In this document: in pieces, positions 51,763 through 55,632 of the stretch | Layout: each line of letters opens with the position of its first letter | Numbering within the stretch: the stretch's first letter is position 1 | From: CAZSHX01 sp964606895 | GTDB taxonomy: Bacteria > Bacteroidota > Ignavibacteria > Kapaibacteriales > UBA2268 | Assembly (NCBI GenBank): GCA_964606895.1 | Contig: CAZSHX010000025.1 | Span: 1 to 55,632, forward strand | Length of the DNA stretch: 55,632 nucleotides | Reading direction: 5' to 3' | Made by a program: the position numbers and the translations under genes | Notes under the pieces: generated by a model | The model's database searches: none | Told to the model about the DNA's origin: nothing | Seen by the model: only the letters and a program-made list of their open reading frames with translations

Positions 51763-53022
51763 ATGGCAAAGTATGATTTTCCAAAAGTTGTTGTAACCGG
51801 CATTGGTACGATTACTTCAATTGGAAATAATGTAAATGAATTCTGGCAGTCAATGATGGACGGCAAGGGTGGTGCAGATTATATCAAGAGTTTTGATGCT
51901 TCAGAATACGATACTAAATTCGCTTGCGAAGTGAAAAATTACGACCCGCTTTTGCACATGAACAGAAAAGAAATTCAAAGAATGGATATGTTCACTCAGC
52001 TTGCAATTTCTTCAGCTTCTATGGCTATCGAAGATGCCGGAATTGATTTCGAGAAACTGAATAAAGAAAGAATTGGTGTTGTCATTGGTTCCGGAATCGG
52101 TGGAATGTGGACTTATCATCACCAACAGCAGATTTATTGGGAAAGAGGCGGTAAACCCGATAGGATTTCTCCGTTTTTCATTCCAATGCTTATTGCTGAT
52201 ATTGCCGCCGGGCATGTTGCCATTCGCTGGGGACTAAAAGGTCCTAACTATGCAACCATTTCGGCTTGTGCAACGTCATCCCATGCTCTTGCTGACGCAT
52301 TGATGCTCATCCAGCGCGGCGATGCAGATATGATGGTTGTTGGTGGTACCGAATCTGTTATTTGTCCGATGGGAGTTGGCGGCTTCAATGCCCTTAAAGC
52401 TCTCTCCACAAGAAACGACAGTCCGCAAACTGCAAGCAGACCATTTGATGCTGACCGTGACGGGTTTGTTATGGGCGAAGGTTCAGGAATCTTAATTCTT
52501 GAAACTCTCGAACATGCTACCAATCGCGGTGCAAAAATATATGCTGAATTTGCTGGTATCGGATTGACTGATGATGCATTCCACATCACTCAGCCTGCCG
52601 CAGGCGGAGAAGGTGCCGTTCGTTCAATGAAAATCTGTATCGAAGATGCCGGACTTGTCCCGGCTGATATTGACTACATTAACGCTCACGGAACTTCTAC
52701 TCCATTCAACGACAGGAATGAAACCCAAGCTATAAAAACTGTTTTCGGCGACCATGCAAACAAATTAGCAATCAGCTCGACCAAATCCATGACAGGTCAC
52801 CTTCTGGGTGCCGCAGGAGCGGTTGAAGCTATCGCTACAGTTCTTGCTATTAAGAACAACATTGCACCGCCTACTATTAACTACGAAACACCTGATCCTG
52901 ATTGTGATTTGAACTACACACCAAATAAAGCTGTTTCGCATGAAATAAAAGCCGCTGTTAGCAACACTTTTGGTTTTGGCGGTCATAATGCTTCACTTTG
53001 TTTCAAACAATTCGAAGCGTAA
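51763..53022 (+). CDS. fabF: 3-oxoacyl-ACP synthase II
   Basis: Elongating ketosynthase, 419 aa. Catalytic C169 in TISACATSSHAL, histidines in NAHGTSTPFNDRNE and STKSMTGHLLGAAGAVEA, and a C-terminal NTFGFGGHNASLCF. PFDADRDGFVMGEGSG and VVGGTES are further family blocks. ATG 51763 is the clear start. Confidence 0.97.
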   Translation: MAKYDFPKVVVTGIGTITSIGNNVNEFWQSMMDGKGGADYIKSFDASEYDTKFACEVKNYDPLLHMNRKEIQRMDMFTQLAISSASMAIEDAGIDFEKLNKERIGVVIGSGIGGMWTYHHQQQIYWERGGKPDRISPFFIPMLIADIAAGHVAIRWGLKGPNYATISACATSSHALADALMLIQRGDADMMVVGGTESVICPMGVGGFNALKALSTRNDSPQTASRPFDADRDGFVMGEGSGILILETLEHATNRGAKIYAEFAGIGLTDDAFHITQPAAGGEGAVRSMKICIEDAGLVPADIDYINAHGTSTPFNDRNETQAIKTVFGDHANKLAISSTKSMTGHLLGAAGAVEAIATVLAIKNNIAPPTINYETPDPDCDLNYTPNKAVSHEIKAAVSNTFGFGGHNASLCFKQFEA

Positions 53023-53037
53023 TAATGATTTTTTATT

Positions 53038-53892
53038 TTGTGTTTTAGTAAAGTGAAAAACTTAGTCAAAAAAGTAATTGACCGTATTGCCGGCAATACC
53101 TTCAAATTATTTAAGAAAAAAAGTAAGAAAACCAATCTTATGGAAACTTTTCCTGAGGTTGGTTTTCTTACTTCTAACTTACAGAAAGAACTCGAAGATG
53201 CACTTGGAATAAAGATTGACCACTTCGAAGTTTTTGAACAGGCTTTAACCCACAGGTCGTATCTTCAGATTATTCCCGGAAATTTACATTCTAACGAACG
53301 GCTCGAATTCCTTGGCGATGCTGTGCTTGGAATGGTTATTGCCGACTATCTTTTCTCTTTGCATTCCAATGTAATGGAAGGTGAGCTTACGAAAATGCGT
53401 TCATGGCTTGTTAATAAAAATTCCCTCGCAGTCTGTGCTCAGAAGTTTAATCTTGATAAATTTCTTCAGCTGAGTTTCAGTGCTTCCAAATCTTTGGAAA
53501 GCGGAAGCACATCTATGCTTTCGGATGCCATGGAAGCAATTATCGCGGCAATCTATATTGATAAAGGAATAGAATCAGCAAAGTTGTTTATTATCAATGG
53601 TCTTCTTCCTTTGCTGATGAATAAAACAATCATGGTTGATACGAATTATAAAAGCTCACTGCTTGAAACGGTTCAGTCCTTCGGAAAGCCATCTCCGAAG
53701 TATCAGGTGCTTGACGAAATGGGTCCTGACCATCAGAAGGAATTTGTTATCGGCGTTTATGTTGACGGCGAACTTGTCGGCATAGGACGTGGGAAAAGCA
53801 AAAAAGAAGCGGAGCAGATTGCCGCCCAAAATGCTCTCGAACAAAAAAAATTCGATAGCGAATTTAATCAGGAAAATATCTTAGATTTGTAA
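53038..53892 (+). CDS. rnc: Ribonuclease III
   Basis: Double-strand-specific RNase for rRNA maturation, 284 aa as drawn from TTG 53038. GTG 53053 or ATG 53140 (250 aa, closer to the E. coli length) are alternatives; no good ribosome-binding site decides. Signature NERLEFLGDAVLGMVIADYLF, DAMEAIIAAIYID, then a C-terminal dsRNA-binding domain (FGKPSPKYQVLDEMGPDHQ to SKKEAEQIAAQNALEQ). The lysine-rich N-terminal extension, if real, is unusual. Order acpP-fabF-rnc is common. Confidence 0.93.
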   Translation: MCFSKVKNLVKKVIDRIAGNTFKLFKKKSKKTNLMETFPEVGFLTSNLQKELEDALGIKIDHFEVFEQALTHRSYLQIIPGNLHSNERLEFLGDAVLGMVIADYLFSLHSNVMEGELTKMRSWLVNKNSLAVCAQKFNLDKFLQLSFSASKSLESGSTSMLSDAMEAIIAAIYIDKGIESAKLFIINGLLPLLMNKTIMVDTNYKSSLLETVQSFGKPSPKYQVLDEMGPDHQKEFVIGVYVDGELVGIGRGKSKKEAEQIAAQNALEQKKFDSEFNQENILDL

Positions 53893-53930
53893 TTGTAAAA
53901 ATTGTAATATTAATATTTTGAGTTTTTGAT

Positions 53931-55379
53931 ATGGAAAAGTTGATATTTGAAAAAAGTAAAACCGGAAGAAAAGGTTACACTTTACCCGAAAACGATGTTG
54001 ATATGGCTTTCAGCAATGCCATACCTGATAAATTTCTTAGAAAATCCGAACTTCCTCTGCCTGAAATCAGCGAAAACGAAGTTGCAAGGCATTTCTACCG
54101 TCTTTCTCATTTGAATTACAGCATTGAGCAGGGGCTTTATCCTCTTGGCTCATGCACAATGAAATACAACCCGAAAGTGAATGAAAAAACTTCTTCACTT
54201 CCCGGTTTCTCCAGCCTCCATCCCTGCTCCGAAGAAAGAAATGCACAAGGTGCTTTGCAGGTGATGTACGAACTTGGTGAATGTCTTAAAGAAATTTCCG
54301 GTTTGGACGGAGTAAGTCTTCAGCCTGCCGCAGGTTCGCATGGCGAATTTACAGGCATTATGCTGTTTAGGGCTTATCATTTGGATAGAAATGACCTGAA
54401 AAGAACAAAAATTCTTATTCCCGATTCTGCTCACGGTACTAATCCCGCTTCGGCGGCTATTGCCGGATTTCAGATTGTTTCGGTTAAATCTAATTCTCAT
54501 GGCAGAATTGATATAGAAGATTTAAAATCCAAATGCAATGATGAAGTTGCCGGATTCATGATTACAAATCCCAATACTTTAGGTTTATTTGAAAATGAAA
54601 TCGTTGAAATTGAAAAATTGATTCACGGTTGCGGTGGTTTGATGTATATGGACGGAGCAAATCTGAACGCACTTTTGGGTGTTGTTCGTCCGGGCGATAT
54701 GAAATTTGACTGCATTCATATTAACTTACACAAAACATTTTCTACTCCCCACGGCGGCGGCGGACCCGGTGCCGGACCAGTCTGCGTCAGCGAAAGACTT
54801 ATTCCGTTTCTTCCCGTTCCGCAAATTGTTAAAGAAGGCGATACTTTTAAATTGATTATGGAAAATCCGAAATCAATCGGCAAAGTTCATTCTTTCTTTG
54901 GTAATTTCGGTGTCCTTGTTCGTGCTTACACTTACATCAGAATGCACGGAAGCGAAGGAATCCCCGAAATCAGCCGCGATGCTATTATCAATGCCAACTA
55001 TTTGCTGAGTAAACTCAAAAATGATTTTGAACTTCCTTATGATGAATATTGTCTTCATGAGTTTGTTCTGAGCGGCGACAGACAAAAGGAAATCGGCGTA
55101 ACAACAAAAGATATGGCGAAAAGACTGCTTGACTATGGCTACCATGCTCCGACAATTTATTTCCCGTTGATTGTTCACGAAGCAATGCTAATCGAGCCTA
55201 CCGAGTCTGAATCCAAAGAAAGCCTTGAAGCTTTTGCAGATACTATGCTAAAAATTGCAAAAGAAGCCCGAGAACAGCCCGAACTTGTTACTTCTGCACC
55301 AACAACTACTCCGATTAAAAGAGTTGATGATGCTCTTGCCGCAAGACAACTGAACATTTCCTGGTTCAGCAAAAAATAA
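53931..55379 (+). CDS. gcvPB: Glycine dehydrogenase (decarboxylating) subunit 2
   Basis: P-protein B-subunit of the glycine cleavage system, 482 aa, the size of the split (two-gene) P-protein. YPLGSCTMKYNPKVNE, LQPAAGSHGEFTGIM, DSAHGTNPASAA, the PLP lysine in HINLHKTFSTPHGGGGPG and EPTESESKESLEAFA are family blocks. gcvPA, gcvT and gcvH are not in the window. ATG 53931 lies 38 bases after rnc. Confidence 0.97.
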   Translation: MEKLIFEKSKTGRKGYTLPENDVDMAFSNAIPDKFLRKSELPLPEISENEVARHFYRLSHLNYSIEQGLYPLGSCTMKYNPKVNEKTSSLPGFSSLHPCSEERNAQGALQVMYELGECLKEISGLDGVSLQPAAGSHGEFTGIMLFRAYHLDRNDLKRTKILIPDSAHGTNPASAAIAGFQIVSVKSNSHGRIDIEDLKSKCNDEVAGFMITNPNTLGLFENEIVEIEKLIHGCGGLMYMDGANLNALLGVVRPGDMKFDCIHINLHKTFSTPHGGGGPGAGPVCVSERLIPFLPVPQIVKEGDTFKLIMENPKSIGKVHSFFGNFGVLVRAYTYIRMHGSEGIPEISRDAIINANYLLSKLKNDFELPYDEYCLHEFVLSGDRQKEIGVTTKDMAKRLLDYGYHAPTIYFPLIVHEAMLIEPTESESKESLEAFADTMLKIAKEAREQPELVTSAPTTTPIKRVDDALAARQLNISWFSKK

Positions 55380-55404
55380 GCAAAAAAAAGTCAATAGTTT
55401 AAAT

Positions 55405-55440
55405 AAAAAAATCGGGTTATCATTTAGCCCGATTTTTTTT
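55405..55440. terminator. Intrinsic terminator after gcvPB
   Basis: Stem AAATCGGG/CCCGATTT around a short AT loop, with A-run before and T-run after. It serves gcvPB and, read on the minus strand, can also end the partial gene to its right. Confidence 0.9.
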
Positions 55441-55478
55441 TATGGTTTACATGAAAATAGAGAGAACAAAGTTATACT

Positions 55479-55631
55479 TTACACGGTAATAAATTGAGCA
55501 TTTGAATATGATTGAAATTTTAGATTCAATAATGAATCAAATGTGTTTTTATTCTCTGGAGCGGATACTTTTAAGAGTGAATTTTCAATAGCGAACTGGA
55601 AATCTTTACTTTTCTCGTAATACTTGTTATA
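55479..55631 (-). CDS. 3' fragment of an unidentified gene
   Basis: An open frame of 50 codons plus TAA (55479-55481) enters from the right edge. It reads YNKYYEKSKDFQF near the edge and SYSNAQFITV at the C-terminus, with an amino-acid mix typical of real proteins rather than noise. It lies 39 bases upstream (plus-strand sense) of a terminator suitable for it. No family can be assigned from so short a piece. Confidence 0.55.
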   Translation of the reverse strand, partial: YNKYYEKSKDFQFAIENSLLKVSAPENKNTFDSLLNLKFQSYSNAQFITV

Positions 55632-55632
55632 T

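Overview
The window is AT-rich bacterial DNA from a member of the Bacteroidota/Chlorobiota (FCB) lineage, most likely an Ignavibacteria- or Kapabacteria-like organism. This placement is an inference from several signs. Two large secreted proteins end in type IX secretion (T9SS) sorting domains. Several proteins have the choice-of-anchor D/V and SPOR/TPR architectures common in that group. Squalene synthesis is of the HpnC/HpnD type. Several genes are preceded by the Bacteroidota promoter box TAnnTTTG. Shine-Dalgarno sites are weak or absent before many starts, and no rRNA is present to settle the taxonomy.

Layout. 1-2.0 kb: a secreted Kelch/T9SS protein and a small DUF4258-like/DUF2283 pair. 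2.3-5.5 kb: aconitase and a rhamnulose-1-phosphate aldolase-like enzyme. 5.4-8.8 kb (minus): a lipoprotein, a TPR-SPOR protein and the grpE-dnaJ chaperone pair. 9.0-10.9 kb: sppA. 11.0-14.7 kb (minus): a tightly coupled operon of a choice-of-anchor D/haem-domain lipoprotein, a rhomboid-like pseudoprotease and a GNAT acetyltransferase. 14.7-17.0 kb (minus): hpnC-hpnD-nuoE-like. 17.2 kb: tRNA-Pro. 17.6-18.8 kb: panB plus a small cytochrome-like lipoprotein. 18.9-19.3 kb: a second DUF4258/DUF2283 pair. 19.5-22.7 kb: a TPR protein and an aldehyde dehydrogenase. 22.9-26.8 kb (minus): an amino-acid ABC transporter (ATPase, then a fused binding protein/permease), a TauE-type permease and an FtsL/DivIC-like protein. 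26.9-31.5 kb: recG, a hydrolase and dapA. 31.7-37.9 kb: a giant Ig/T9SS protein, murQ and a membrane protein with a spermidine-synthase-like domain.

37.9-39.3 kb is a gene-free island of structured repeats and the most unusual part of the window. Three copies of a ~130-bp two-hairpin element sit at a ~340-bp period. The two spacers between them each carry four short hairpins whose stems differ completely while the loop (TAC/GTA) and layout recur. A second repeat family follows. 39.3-40.9 kb holds secreted proteins of unknown function, at least two of them tandem paralogues. They are continuous with an operon encoding a Tat-exported PLP enzyme and a Sec-exported RidA protein, a plausible envelope enzyme plus imine-clearing pair.

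42.8-44.8 kb: two coupled glycosyltransferase-like genes and a 2[4Fe-4S] ferredoxin. 44.9-46.5 kb: a secreted TPR protein. 46.8-55.4 kb: a classic lipid-synthesis cluster yceD-rpmF-plsX-fabH-fabD-fabG-acpP-fabF-rnc, then gcvPB. The last ~150 bases carry the 3' end of an unidentified minus-strand gene running off the edge.
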